Under the pieces are notes generated by a model, which saw nothing but the letters and a program-made list of their open reading frames with translations, was not told where the DNA came from and did not search any database. A stretch of 64,000 bases of DNA from Cyclobacteriaceae bacterium (lineage in GTDB: Bacteria > Bacteroidota > Bacteroidia > Cytophagales > Cyclobacteriaceae), in the NCBI GenBank assembly GCA_028285445.1, contig JANQPQ010000015.1:115876-179875 (forward strand). The letters run 5' to 3'. Both the position numbers and the translations under genes were made by a program. This document shows, piece after piece, positions 23,607-31,727 of the stretch. Positions within the stretch are counted from its first letter, which is position 1, and each line of letters starts with the position of its first letter.

Positions 23607-24881
23607 CTAATATCCGTATTTCTCTTTCCATAGATTTCTTAGTCTTTTGCGCATCTCCTCCTCACGGGGGTTTTTGCCGGGATCATAGAACTTCATGCCA
23701 CTTAGTGCCTCTGGCAGGAATTCCTGGGCTATAAAGTTATTCTCAAAATCATGCGAATATTGATAGCCCTTTCCATAACCCTCGTCCTTCATCAGCTTGG
23801 TTGGCGCATTTCGAAGCTGCATAGGGACAGAAAGATCCCCCGTTTCTCTAACAGCACTTTTGGCATTCTTAATCGCTACGTAGCTGGCATTACTTTTAGG
23901 TGATGAGGCCAGATATACCACACATTGTGATAGAATCAGTTCAGCTTCGGGATAGCCAATGACATTAACCGCCTGGAAAGTGCTATTAGCTACCACCAGG
24001 GCAGTGGGGTTGGCATTACCAATGTCCTCTGAGGCCAGAATCAACATCCTACGGGCAATGAACTTTACGTCCTCCCCTCCCTCCATCATTCGGGCCAGGT
24101 AGTACAAAGCCGCGTTTGGATCACTGCCACGCAAAGATTTGATGAATGCTGAAATGATATCATAGTGTTGCTCACCACTTTTGTCGTAGATGGCCACCCG
24201 TTGTTGCGCAATCTCAATTACATTATCGTCTGTAATCTCTATGCTATCACCTTCAATTGAGTCTATCACCAACTCCAACAGATTAAATAGCTTGCGGGCA
24301 TCTCCTCCCGAAATATTGAACAAAGCGGCTTTATCTTTTAAAGACACTTTCTTCTTTTTCAATTCTTCATCCCTGCCTAACGCTTGCTCAATCAGTTTCT
24401 GCAAGTGCTCCTCCTCTAACGACTTTAAAATGTAAACCTGGCATCTTGACAAAAGAGCGGCATTAACTTCAAACGAAGGATTTTCAGTGGTAGCACCAAT
24501 CAATGTGATGATACCTTTTTCTACTGCCCCCAGTAAGGCGTCTTGTTGTGCTTTGTTAAAACGATGGATTTCATCAATAAAAAGGATAGCCTTACTGTGA
24601 TTTTTGGCAGTATTTATAACTTCTCGCACTTCCTTTACTCCGGAACTAATTGCGCTTAAAGTGTGGAATGGCATTTTTACCTGGTTGGCAATAATATTGG
24701 CGATTGTGGTTTTGCCGGTACCGGGAGGCCCCCAAAGTATCATCGAAGGAATAACGCCGGATGCTATAGCCTTAGCCAGCACCCCGCCTTCGCCTACCAA
24801 ATGTTCCTGCCCAATCAGCTCTTCCAGGGAGGTGGGTCGCATTCTTTCTGCCAGCGGAGACTTTGGGCTAAATAATGACAT
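23607..24881 (-). CDS. rarA: Replication-associated recombination protein A
   Basis: A 424-residue AAA+ ATPase of the RarA/MgsA/WRNIP1 family. The N-terminus has the family opening ([19 protein letters not shown]), then Walker A ([12 protein letters not shown]), Walker B ([19 protein letters not shown]), sensor 1 ([20 protein letters not shown]) and sensor 2 ([12 protein letters not shown]). The C-terminal tetramerisation part includes [19 protein letters not shown] and the conserved end ([20 protein letters not shown]). It acts at stalled replication forks in the cytoplasm. Full length for the family; not in an obvious operon. Confidence 0.96.
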   Translation of the reverse strand: MSLFSPKSPLAERMRPTSLEELIGQEHLVGEGGVLAKAIASGVIPSMILWGPPGTGKTTIANIIANQVKMPFHTLSAISSGVKEVREVINTAKNHSKAILFIDEIHRFNKAQQDALLGAVEKGIITLIGATTENPSFEVNAALLSRCQVYILKSLEEEHLQKLIEQALGRDEELKKKKVSLKDKAALFNISGGDARKLFNLLELVIDSIEGDSIEITDDNVIEIAQQRVAIYDKSGEQHYDIISAFIKSLRGSDPNAALYYLARMMEGGEDVKFIARRMLILASEDIGNANPTALVVANSTFQAVNVIGYPEAELILSQCVVYLASSPKSNASYVAIKNAKSAVRETGDLSVPMQLRNAPTKLMKDEGYGKGYQYSHDFENNFIAQEFLPEALSGMKFYDPGKNPREEEMRKRLRNLWKEKYGY

Positions 24882-24896
24882 TCTCTGAGTTACTAC

Positions 24897-26603
24897 TTAT
24901 CTGCTATAAACTACTTTACCGCCAACTATGGTATAATCAACCTTTCCGTTTAACCACTCGTGGGGCTCGGTCTCAAAGAGATCAATATTTAGTATAGCTA
25001 TATCTGCCAGCATACCGGGGGCAAGTGTGCCCTTGCGGCGTTCTTCGAAAGCAGAAAAAGCTGAACCCCAGGTGTAGGCACGTAAAGCATCTTCAAGAGA
25101 GATTCTTTGCTCTGGAAACCAACCACCCTCAGGCTCCCCATTGATGGTTTGTCTGGTAACCGCAGCATACAATCCATAAAAAGGATTTACTGGATAATAA
25201 GAAGCATTTGTACCAGGCCAGTCGGAACCAAATGACAACAGACAGCCAGCCTGTTGTAAAGTCTTAAAGGCATAGGCGCCCTTGCAACGTTCATAGCCTA
25301 TACGCTCTTCCATCCAGCGCATATCATCGGTTACGTGATAAGGCTGCACCTCGGCAATAATATTTCTACCCTCGAATCTCGAAAAATCATTGGGGTGGAT
25401 AACCTGGGCATGCACAAGTCTAAATCGCCGATCTCTGGGGCCATTTACTGCGTCCAGTGTGTCCAGTATATCAAGAAGAATGGAATTGGCTTCATCACCA
25501 ATGGCGTGAATACGCAGCTGAATGCCGCCTTTATCCGTTTCTATTATCATTTTCTTAAAAGTATCAAGGTCGCCTGAAAACTGCCTCCAGCCGCCACGCC
25601 AGGTAGGAGTTTCAACATCGTTATCACTGTATGGTTCATAAAACCTGGCGGTTCGGGCTCCCATAATACCATCAATATGTGTTTTGATAGTACCGAAAGT
25701 TATCCAATCATCACCACTGGGTACTGGACCTCCCTCGGCATCCCAGTTTACTACCCATCCTTTGTCCATCATCATGCTGTAATCACTCAAAGTAGCTGGG
25801 CAGTAGTTTATTCTGGTGGTTAGTTCACCATCTTGCAATAGGTGGTTATAGACATCTACCTGATCAAGCGGAGACATATCCTGCACCGTTGTGACCCCCC
25901 ACTTTCTACATTCCTCCAGGGCACGTTTGGCCTCGGCTACTTTTCTTTCAAAACTTTTGTCAGGGATTTCACCGAGGGCCTGCGAAAGAATATCTCCCTT
26001 CAAAATTCCAGACTCTGACTCCAGGCCCAATGAATCCAGGGCCAACTGATTTGCCAGGCCCACTTTACGATCGTAGCGCGTAACCAGCACCGCATGATTG
26101 GTTGTCAGACTATCAATCATACTGCGATGTGGCTCAAACGCTGCATCTTTGGTATCTCCACCTTGTGACCCCAGCGACCACGCCTCATAAGCTCCCCAAT
26201 CTCCCCTCGTAATCCAGCTTCCGGCAGGGAGCCTTTCCGTAGTTTCCTTCACTCTTGTAATAAACAGCTCCTGGTTATTGACATCCAACAGATTTATACC
26301 CAGCAACAGGTGCCCCGCTGAAGCAAAGTGTACATGAGAATCATTGAAGCCGGGAACAGACAGTCGCCCTTGCAAATCTATTTTAAGATCTGCATCCATG
26401 GCAGGTTCACCTTCGCCTATAGCCATGATGCGATCTTTTTTTACCGCAATCCAATTGGCCCAGGGCGCATCCTGGTTACCAGTCCAGATTTTGCCATTGC
26501 TAATAATCAAATCAGGTTGCTCACTTTTGTCTTCAGTGGTACAGGTGATGGCAATTAAAGAAATGAATGTTAGTAGTGCCAGAATCGACTTTCTTGGTTG
26601 CAT
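24897..26603 (-). CDS. YtcJ-like amidohydrolase, predicted lipoprotein
   Basis: About 568 residues from the ATG at 26603; the frame opens six codons earlier at TTG. A lipobox-like signal (LTFISLIAITCTTED) is followed by the amidohydrolase family 3 fold: SVPGFNDSHVHFASAGHLLLG (HxH), a central WITRGDWGAYEAW, HIDGIMGARTARFYEPY, QLRIHAIGDEANSILLD, RLVHAQVIHPNDF and LSFGSDWPGTNASYYP. The closing is LAPGMLADIAILNIDLF. YtcJ-like enzymes hydrolyse N-formyl or other amide bonds; the substrate here is unknown. The lipidation signal implies an envelope location, which is common for this family in Bacteroidota. Confidence 0.9.
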   Translation of the reverse strand: MQPRKSILALLTFISLIAITCTTEDKSEQPDLIISNGKIWTGNQDAPWANWIAVKKDRIMAIGEGEPAMDADLKIDLQGRLSVPGFNDSHVHFASAGHLLLGINLLDVNNQELFITRVKETTERLPAGSWITRGDWGAYEAWSLGSQGGDTKDAAFEPHRSMIDSLTTNHAVLVTRYDRKVGLANQLALDSLGLESESGILKGDILSQALGEIPDKSFERKVAEAKRALEECRKWGVTTVQDMSPLDQVDVYNHLLQDGELTTRINYCPATLSDYSMMMDKGWVVNWDAEGGPVPSGDDWITFGTIKTHIDGIMGARTARFYEPYSDNDVETPTWRGGWRQFSGDLDTFKKMIIETDKGGIQLRIHAIGDEANSILLDILDTLDAVNGPRDRRFRLVHAQVIHPNDFSRFEGRNIIAEVQPYHVTDDMRWMEERIGYERCKGAYAFKTLQQAGCLLSFGSDWPGTNASYYPVNPFYGLYAAVTRQTINGEPEGGWFPEQRISLEDALRAYTWGSAFSAFEERRKGTLAPGMLADIAILNIDLFETEPHEWLNGKVDYTIVGGKVVYSR

Positions 26604-26648
26604 AGCGGTGGGTTTATGCAACCTAAGGTAAAAAAAATTGCCGAAGCA

Positions 26649-27332
26649 TTAAGGAGCGCTGCTCTCTATCAACCATGGATAGGAGGCGTCGTACTTTGTT
26701 TCCTTGAGCAAATCTCTAAGCTTAAGCATCGAGTTGTATGGGCTCTGCACAATGAAGGAATTTACCAGCCACCCTGGCATCTTTCCCCCTGGGTCAGATA
26801 GATATTGAAATGTAACCTTGATTCTGCCCCCAACTGTAGGTTGAAATACCCAAGTTCCATCGGCAATTGGCATCCGAACGATGCCATCAATTGTTGCAAA
26901 ATCTTTTGGCCTGTTTTCGATCTTTATTGCAAGTGCTTTAGTTATGGAATCCTGGCTGAATTGCAGTTGCTGAACTATATCCCGATCATCAAAAGGGAAG
27001 GGAACTTTCAGTATCATATGGTACAGTAGCCTGTAGGAGTCTTCATCCAGCAGTGTGATCTCCCTGCATTCCTCTACCCACAGTTTGTAATCGTCTGTCT
27101 TAAAAAAGAGGGTAACAATTCTAGACAGTGAAGTCTCAAATTCAGCCTCAGCTTTAAACTCTTTGATATTTGTTTGCTCAACCGAACGAGTCCAGATGGT
27201 AATGCCGTTCTTCTCTTTCGACTTTTTCCAATCGCTTTGAAATGCCAGCACTGGTGAACACAGCAAGAACAGGACTATGGTGATTAAAGGGTTCAAGAAT
27301 CGTATCCGCCGCTCAGTTGAGGTCTCTATCAA
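26649..27332 (-). CDS. START-domain (SRPBCC) exported protein
   Basis: A 227-residue protein with an N-terminal signal (LITIVLFLLCSPVLAFQ) and a START-like lipid-binding fold (DWKKSKEKNGITIWTRSV, IKEFKAEAEFETSLSRIVTLFF, YRLLYHMILKVPFPFDDRDIVQQL, GTWVFQPTVGGRIKVTFQYLSDPGG and NSFIVQSPYNSMLKLRDLL). The start is TTG at 27332 or TTG at 27296; there is no ATG before the signal. START proteins bind hydrophobic ligands. Single gene, convergent with nothing nearby. Confidence 0.82.
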   Translation of the reverse strand: MIETSTERRIRFLNPLITIVLFLLCSPVLAFQSDWKKSKEKNGITIWTRSVEQTNIKEFKAEAEFETSLSRIVTLFFKTDDYKLWVEECREITLLDEDSYRLLYHMILKVPFPFDDRDIVQQLQFSQDSITKALAIKIENRPKDFATIDGIVRMPIADGTWVFQPTVGGRIKVTFQYLSDPGGKMPGWLVNSFIVQSPYNSMLKLRDLLKETKYDASYPWLIESSAP

Positions 27333-27452
27333 TCTATAACCGCATATTTGTTTTCTGGTTCGATAAAAGGTATTTAATTTTCCACTACAGCTAAGCTTAA
27401 TCTAACTCTAAGACCCAAATCTCACTAAACCCTCTAACTCCTTTAAGCCCTG

Positions 27453-28577
27453 ATGTCTGGATTTAAACTCCCTCCGATATCCACACTTATTGGCAGTCCG
27501 CTACACAATTACCTGCAACTTATCTCCCAGAACCAGGTTGGATCGGCTTATCTGTTAAAGGCGGCGCTCACAGGGTTAATATCGGCCTTTGGTGTTCCTT
27601 TCCGTTGGTATGAATCACTGGCAGTTGATCCTAAAGCCAATAGACATCGACTCAAAAACCCTCCTGTTTTTATTCTAGGCCATTGGCGCAGTGGCACCAC
27701 TCTACTGCACAACACTTTGTGTCAGGCACCCGATGCAGCTTTTGTCAGTACTTATCACTCCGTCTTTCCTAACAATTTAGGAAGTAAGGCAATTTTCAAG
27801 TCTTTTATGAAAGCCAGTATGCCAGACCGGCGACCAAGTGACAACGTGAAACTGTCTGTTGATTTTCCGCAGGAAGAGGAATTCACTTTGGGAAATCTTC
27901 ACCCCTTTTCCTATTACCACTTTTGGTACTTTCCCCGCAAGCAAAAAGAATACTTCAATAGATATGCCCTTTTCAATAATGCAAACGACTCCACAATAAC
28001 GCAATGGAAAAGGCACTATAGAAAATTGTTGAATAAGGCCGTATTGAATACGGAGGGTACGCAGTTATTTGTGAAGAATCCGGTTAATACTGCTCGTATT
28101 CCGCTTTTGCTGGAAACCTACCCAGAAGCCAAGTTCATTCATATTTACCGGAACCCGATAGTAGTTTACCTATCAACCTATAAATTCTTTGCTGAGCTTT
28201 TTCCTACACTGTGGTTTCATAAAATATCAGAAGATGAGATCAAAGAGATGATATTGTGGACTTACCCTGCTATGATGGAACAGTATTTTGCAACCAGGGA
28301 CCTAATTCCTGCCCAAAACCTAATCGAGGTAAAATATGAAGAGTTTGCTTCAGACCCCCTTCCTTACCTTGAGAATATTTTTAAATATTTAAGGCTAGAT
28401 GGGTTTGAGCAAAGCGAGCCGGCCTTTTATGACTATTTGAATTCTCAAAAAAGCCATCGTGTTAACTCTTACCAAATCGAAAGAAAGCTTCTTAACGAGA
28501 TCCAGGAAAGATGGTGGGATACTATTAAACGATGGGGCTACGATGTGCCACCTGAGGTAGAGGTAATTGAACAATAG
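27453..28577 (+). CDS. PAPS-dependent sulfotransferase-like protein
   Basis: A 374-residue cytoplasmic protein of the sulfotransferase_3 type. The 5'-phosphosulfate loop is FILGHWRSGTTLLHNTL, and the 3'-phosphate motif is AKFIHIYRNPIVVYLST, containing the RNPxxxxxS pattern. The C-terminal part has IEVKYEEFASDPLPYLENIF, typical of the family. These enzymes transfer sulfate from PAPS to lipids, carbohydrates or proteins. The acceptor is unknown; in Cytophagales sulfonolipids or surface glycans are candidates. No PAPS-synthesis genes are adjacent. Confidence 0.88.
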   Translation: MSGFKLPPISTLIGSPLHNYLQLISQNQVGSAYLLKAALTGLISAFGVPFRWYESLAVDPKANRHRLKNPPVFILGHWRSGTTLLHNTLCQAPDAAFVSTYHSVFPNNLGSKAIFKSFMKASMPDRRPSDNVKLSVDFPQEEEFTLGNLHPFSYYHFWYFPRKQKEYFNRYALFNNANDSTITQWKRHYRKLLNKAVLNTEGTQLFVKNPVNTARIPLLLETYPEAKFIHIYRNPIVVYLSTYKFFAELFPTLWFHKISEDEIKEMILWTYPAMMEQYFATRDLIPAQNLIEVKYEEFASDPLPYLENIFKYLRLDGFEQSEPAFYDYLNSQKSHRVNSYQIERKLLNEIQERWWDTIKRWGYDVPPEVEVIEQ

Positions 28578-28635
28578 TGAAGGTGGATGTAACTTTTCTT
28601 GTTCTCAAAAGTCTTAGGAATATAATTTATCAACA

Positions 28636-29088
28636 ATGAAGAAAGCACTACTCACAATCGCACTGGCAACCATATTCTTGGCCAGCCATGCACAAAAATC
28701 GGTTAGAGAGAAAGACCTGGAAGGTAGGTGGGCCATGGTATTCGATATAGAAGATGATCTGGATGAGAGCTGGGATGAAGATGAGTCGATATTAGGCCGA
28801 TTGATTGCAAAATCCGCAACCACTTTTGTTGTTGAACTGCTGGATGAAATTGAAATTACTATGGAGTTTAGGCCAAATAATCGCTTGCGTATGGAAGTAG
28901 AGGTATTCGGAGAACGAGAAGTCGAATACGATGAGTGGCATATTAATGACGATGGTGAATTGATAATTGGCGATTGGAATAAAGATGATGACGACATTTG
29001 GCTTTTCGATGGACGCAGATTACAGGCCTATGAGAAAAGCTGGCGTGGCCGATTGAAGGAAAAGCAAGTTTACTTACGAAAGATATAA
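28636..29088 (+). CDS. Exported acidic protein, lipocalin-like size
   Basis: A 150-residue protein with a signal peptide (LLTIALATIFLASHAQ). The mature part begins LEGRWAMVFDIEDD, as small lipocalin-like stress proteins do, and alternates strands with a very acidic composition (DDLDESWDEDES, DEWHINDDGELIIGDWNKDDDD). No catalytic motif is visible. Probably periplasmic. Confidence 0.7.
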   Translation: MKKALLTIALATIFLASHAQKSVREKDLEGRWAMVFDIEDDLDESWDEDESILGRLIAKSATTFVVELLDEIEITMEFRPNNRLRMEVEVFGEREVEYDEWHINDDGELIIGDWNKDDDDIWLFDGRRLQAYEKSWRGRLKEKQVYLRKI

Positions 29089-29114
29089 TCTTGAGGCAAT
29101 TCCGGAAAATCCTC

Positions 29115-30299
29115 CTATTGGGTTTTCTGGAATTTCACCTTAAAAGTAGCTCCATTGCCTAATTCACTTTCGCAATGGATTTCTCCCTCCATCTCTTCGA
29201 CATACTTCTTCACAATTGATAGCCCAATACCAATAGAGTTTTCTCCTCCCGTAGGGCGGGCGCTGAGCTTCTGGAATTTACCAAACAGTTTTTGTTTGTC
29301 GTCATCATCCAGGCCCGGGCCTTGATCAATTACTTCAGCCAGCAGTTCATTACCGTCTTCCGTAAGCTTTATTTTGATCTCTTTGTTCGGTGATGAAAAC
29401 TTAATTGCATTTGAAACCAGGTTCTCAAATATTTGGCGGGTATAACCTTCATCGAGGTTGGCTACCGCACTTGTTACCTCGAGATGAAGGGTAATGTCTT
29501 TTTGGGCAGCTACGCTAATAAACTGTTTGTGTACATCAGCCAAAATCTCAGCGAGATTTATCGGCTTGATATCCATAACCGTTTTCTTGGACTCCACGGC
29601 CCTTGCATCCAGTATCCTGGTTATCATCTCATTCATACGCCACAGTGAGTTAACAAGAGAGTCGGTGTATTCAGTGAGGTCTGGCCTGCTTTCCTCCATT
29701 TCTGATTTCAAGGAATTGGCAATGCTTACACTGCTGGTTAGGGGATTACGCAAATCATGAGCGACGATGCTCATTAAGTGACTTTTTTCATCATTTAACT
29801 CTTCAAGCTCATGGTTCTTAATCTCAATCTCTTCTTTTTGCTGCATGATCTTCTCGTTGCTCGTGGCAAGCTGTTCCTGTATCACATCTAGCTGGCGTAA
29901 TCTCCCAATAAGCACCTTAAGCACCTCTTTGGCGAAATTTGGCTCACTTGTTAGCAGCTGGTAGAAAGTCTCCTGATCCAGCCTAAAAAGCCTTGTCGGC
30001 TCCACCCCGGTTATTGATGCTGATCTTACCTCCTCGTCTATCAAAGAATATTCCCCAAAGCAACTACCCGCTTTGAGATAGGTAAAAACATGGTCACCGT
30101 CATGAACCTTTACCTTCCCATTCACTATTATATACATGGCATGACCTTTCTCCCCCTTTACAATGATGGTTTCATTTGCTTTCAATTCAACCGCGGTTAA
30201 GGCCTTACCTATCTCGATGAGGGCCCTGTCGCTGGTTTCGCCAAAAATATCAACACCTCTGAGGATGGAAAGAACTGTATTCTCTTTTGGTGAGTTCAT
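29115..30299 (-). CDS. Histidine kinase with N-terminal cNMP-binding domain
   Basis: A 394-residue soluble kinase. Residues ~10-120 are a CAP_ED/cNMP-binding fold (TIIVKGEKGHAMYIIVNGKVKV, GSCFGEYSLIDEEVRSASITG). A coiled coil (~140-170, EKIMQQKEEIEIKNHELEELND) connects to HisKA (MSIVAHDLRNPLTSS) and HATPase_c (NLVSNAIKFSS, VIDQGPGLDDDD and IGIGLSIVKKYVEEM). There is no transmembrane segment and no receiver nearby, so this is an orphan cytoplasmic kinase. The cNMP pocket FGEYSLIDEEVRSAS lacks the usual RxAxV form, so cyclic-nucleotide binding is uncertain. Confidence 0.9.
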   Translation of the reverse strand: MNSPKENTVLSILRGVDIFGETSDRALIEIGKALTAVELKANETIIVKGEKGHAMYIIVNGKVKVHDGDHVFTYLKAGSCFGEYSLIDEEVRSASITGVEPTRLFRLDQETFYQLLTSEPNFAKEVLKVLIGRLRQLDVIQEQLATSNEKIMQQKEEIEIKNHELEELNDEKSHLMSIVAHDLRNPLTSSVSIANSLKSEMEESRPDLTEYTDSLVNSLWRMNEMITRILDARAVESKKTVMDIKPINLAEILADVHKQFISVAAQKDITLHLEVTSAVANLDEGYTRQIFENLVSNAIKFSSPNKEIKIKLTEDGNELLAEVIDQGPGLDDDDKQKLFGKFQKLSARPTGGENSIGIGLSIVKKYVEEMEGEIHCESELGNGATFKVKFQKTQ

Positions 30300-30419
30300 A
30301 CCTGGGTTAAGAAATTCTGGTTGAATTTAGCTAGAATTTTAGTAAGGAAAAATATCAACATTGCAGTAGATTCATTGTAATTGGCCCTCCCTGCTTATTA
30401 GGCTAAGTCAGTGTTATTC

Positions 30420-30450
30420 TTGCCTTTAACCCCAAAAACGCCTATCTTTG
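30420..30450 (+). promoter_or_regulatory. Bacteroidota sigma-A promoter
   Basis: TTG at 30420-30422 and TATCTTTG at 30443-30450 with 20 bp between, an exact match to the TTG-N19-21-TANNTTTG consensus. Transcription would start near 30457 and run into the FKBP gene at 30578 with a ~120-nt leader. Confidence 0.7.
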
Positions 30451-30577
30451 GCCAGATTTTGGTGATTTTTGATTCAACCCCTCTTCTCAATTCCAATAAT
30501 TCGTTGTCTCAAGGATTTCAAAGCTTAAACTGGGTGGTTGGTTCCTTGTAGGTACTAGCTTCTTGCAATTTAACTTT

Positions 30578-31006
30578 ATGAGCAACGTAAAAGAAAAAGA
30601 TACCGTAAAGGTACATTATACAGGCAGCCTCGAAGACGGACAAGTTTTTGACAGTTCTGTCCAAAGAGAGCCTTTGGAATTTACGGTGGGTGCTGGTATG
30701 GTAATACCAGGATTTGAAGAGGGCGTCATTGGCATGGAGGTAAGTGATAAAAAAACGGTGGTAATTCCATATGAGAAGGCTTACGGGCCGGAAAGAAAGG
30801 AACTCATATTGGATGTGCCGAAAACCAACTTACCAGAAGGACTTAGCCCGGAGGTGGGAATGGAGTTAGTTTCAAAACAACCTGATGGCCACGAGATGGT
30901 GTTCAGGGTATTGGAAATTCAGGAGGAGTCTGTGAAAGTAGATGCCAATCATCCCCTGGCCGGGAAGAATCTTACTTTCGAAATCGAGTTGGTGGAAATT
31001 ATTTAA
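30578..31006 (+). CDS. FKBP-type peptidyl-prolyl isomerase, SlyD-like
   Basis: About 142 residues from the ATG at 30578 (MSNVKEKDTVKVHYTGSL). The FKBP fold is split by an insert-in-flap domain as in SlyD: VHYTGSLEDGQVFDSSVQREPLEFTVG, MVIPGFEEGVIGMEVSDKKTVVIPYEKAYG, then the IF domain (ERKELILDVPKTNLPEGLSPEVGMEL), and the return VKVDANHPLAGKNLTFEIELVEI. It lacks the histidine-rich nickel tail of enterobacterial SlyD. A cytoplasmic chaperone and prolyl isomerase. It is followed after 10 bp by an RRM protein gene on the same strand. Confidence 0.92.
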   Translation: MSNVKEKDTVKVHYTGSLEDGQVFDSSVQREPLEFTVGAGMVIPGFEEGVIGMEVSDKKTVVIPYEKAYGPERKELILDVPKTNLPEGLSPEVGMELVSKQPDGHEMVFRVLEIQEESVKVDANHPLAGKNLTFEIELVEII

Positions 31007-31016
31007 TTTTTTCGAT

Positions 31017-31259
31017 ATGAACATTTACGTAGGAAACATCAGTTACTCCGTGACATCAGAATCCCTCAAAGAATTATTTGAGCAACATGGCGAAGTAACG
31101 TCGGCAAAAGTTATCCTTGACAAGTACACTCAAAAATCAAGGGGATTTGGTTTTGTTGAGATGCCTAACGACAATGAAGGGGAAGCGGCCATCCAGAATT
31201 TGCATGGCCATGAGATAGAAGGTAGAAACCTGGTAGTAAGAAAAGCCCTAAACAAATAA
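31017..31259 (+). CDS. RRM-type RNA-binding protein
   Basis: An 80-residue single RNA-recognition motif from the ATG at 31017. RNP2 is MNIYVGNISY and RNP1 is KSRGFGFVEM; the fold closes with IEGRNLVVRKAL. It lacks the glycine-rich tail seen in many cyanobacterial Rbp proteins. Such small RRMs in Bacteroidota bind single-stranded RNA and modulate gene expression. It probably shares a transcript with the FKBP gene just upstream. Confidence 0.93.
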   Translation: MNIYVGNISYSVTSESLKELFEQHGEVTSAKVILDKYTQKSRGFGFVEMPNDNEGEAAIQNLHGHEIEGRNLVVRKALNK

Positions 31260-31283
31260 GTAATTCACTTAACCTGTAATTAA

Positions 31284-31457
31284 ATGTCTAGACCAGTAAC
31301 CCGAAAAGTTAACCTGAAAGACGGATTTTATATTGATGTTGGTGGAATAAAGATTCACCGGGCTACAAAAAAGGAAATTGACATTGCCTTGAAGCGATAT
31401 AAGAAGTCACACAACGCCACGTTTCTTGGTGAAGTAAAAAACGGAAAGTTCATTTAG
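31284..31457 (+). CDS. 57-residue basic protein
   Basis: A short ORF from the ATG at 31284 (MSRPVTRKVNLKDGFYIDVG) to TAG at 31457. It is basic (IHRATKKEIDIALKRYKKSHNATF) with no membrane segment. It lies 24 bp after the RRM gene and 47 bp before the KTSC gene, all on the same strand, so it likely belongs to one operon of small proteins. The function is unknown. Confidence 0.6.
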   Translation: MSRPVTRKVNLKDGFYIDVGGIKIHRATKKEIDIALKRYKKSHNATFLGEVKNGKFI

Positions 31458-31504
31458 ATCTTCAAAACCCTCAGTGACGATTAGCAGTTGTCATTTGCAT
31501 TGAG

Positions 31505-31717
31505 GTGAACGAATATCAGGTAAAATCCAAAGTAATTCATTCCATTGGCTATGATGACTCGCAGCTTTCGCTGCAGGTAAAATTCCTTAGTGGATACGTT
31601 TACGCCTATGAGCAGGTGCCAGAAAGTGTATACTATGCCCTGATAGCATCAGAATCAATTGGGGCCTTCTTCAACAAGCATATCAAGGGGAAGTACAACG
31701 AGAGAAAGATCAAGTAA
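31505..31717 (+). CDS. KTSC-domain protein
   Basis: A 70-residue protein made of one KTSC domain: SKVIHSIGYDDSQLSLQVKF, GYVYAYEQVPESVYYALIAS and SIGAFFNKHIKGKY. The start is GTG at 31505. The domain is named from fusions with lysyl-tRNA synthetase and is thought to bind RNA. It fits the neighbouring RRM and basic proteins as a small RNA-associated cluster. Confidence 0.85.
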   Translation: MNEYQVKSKVIHSIGYDDSQLSLQVKFLSGYVYAYEQVPESVYYALIASESIGAFFNKHIKGKYNERKIK

Positions 31718-31727
31718 AAGTTACTGT

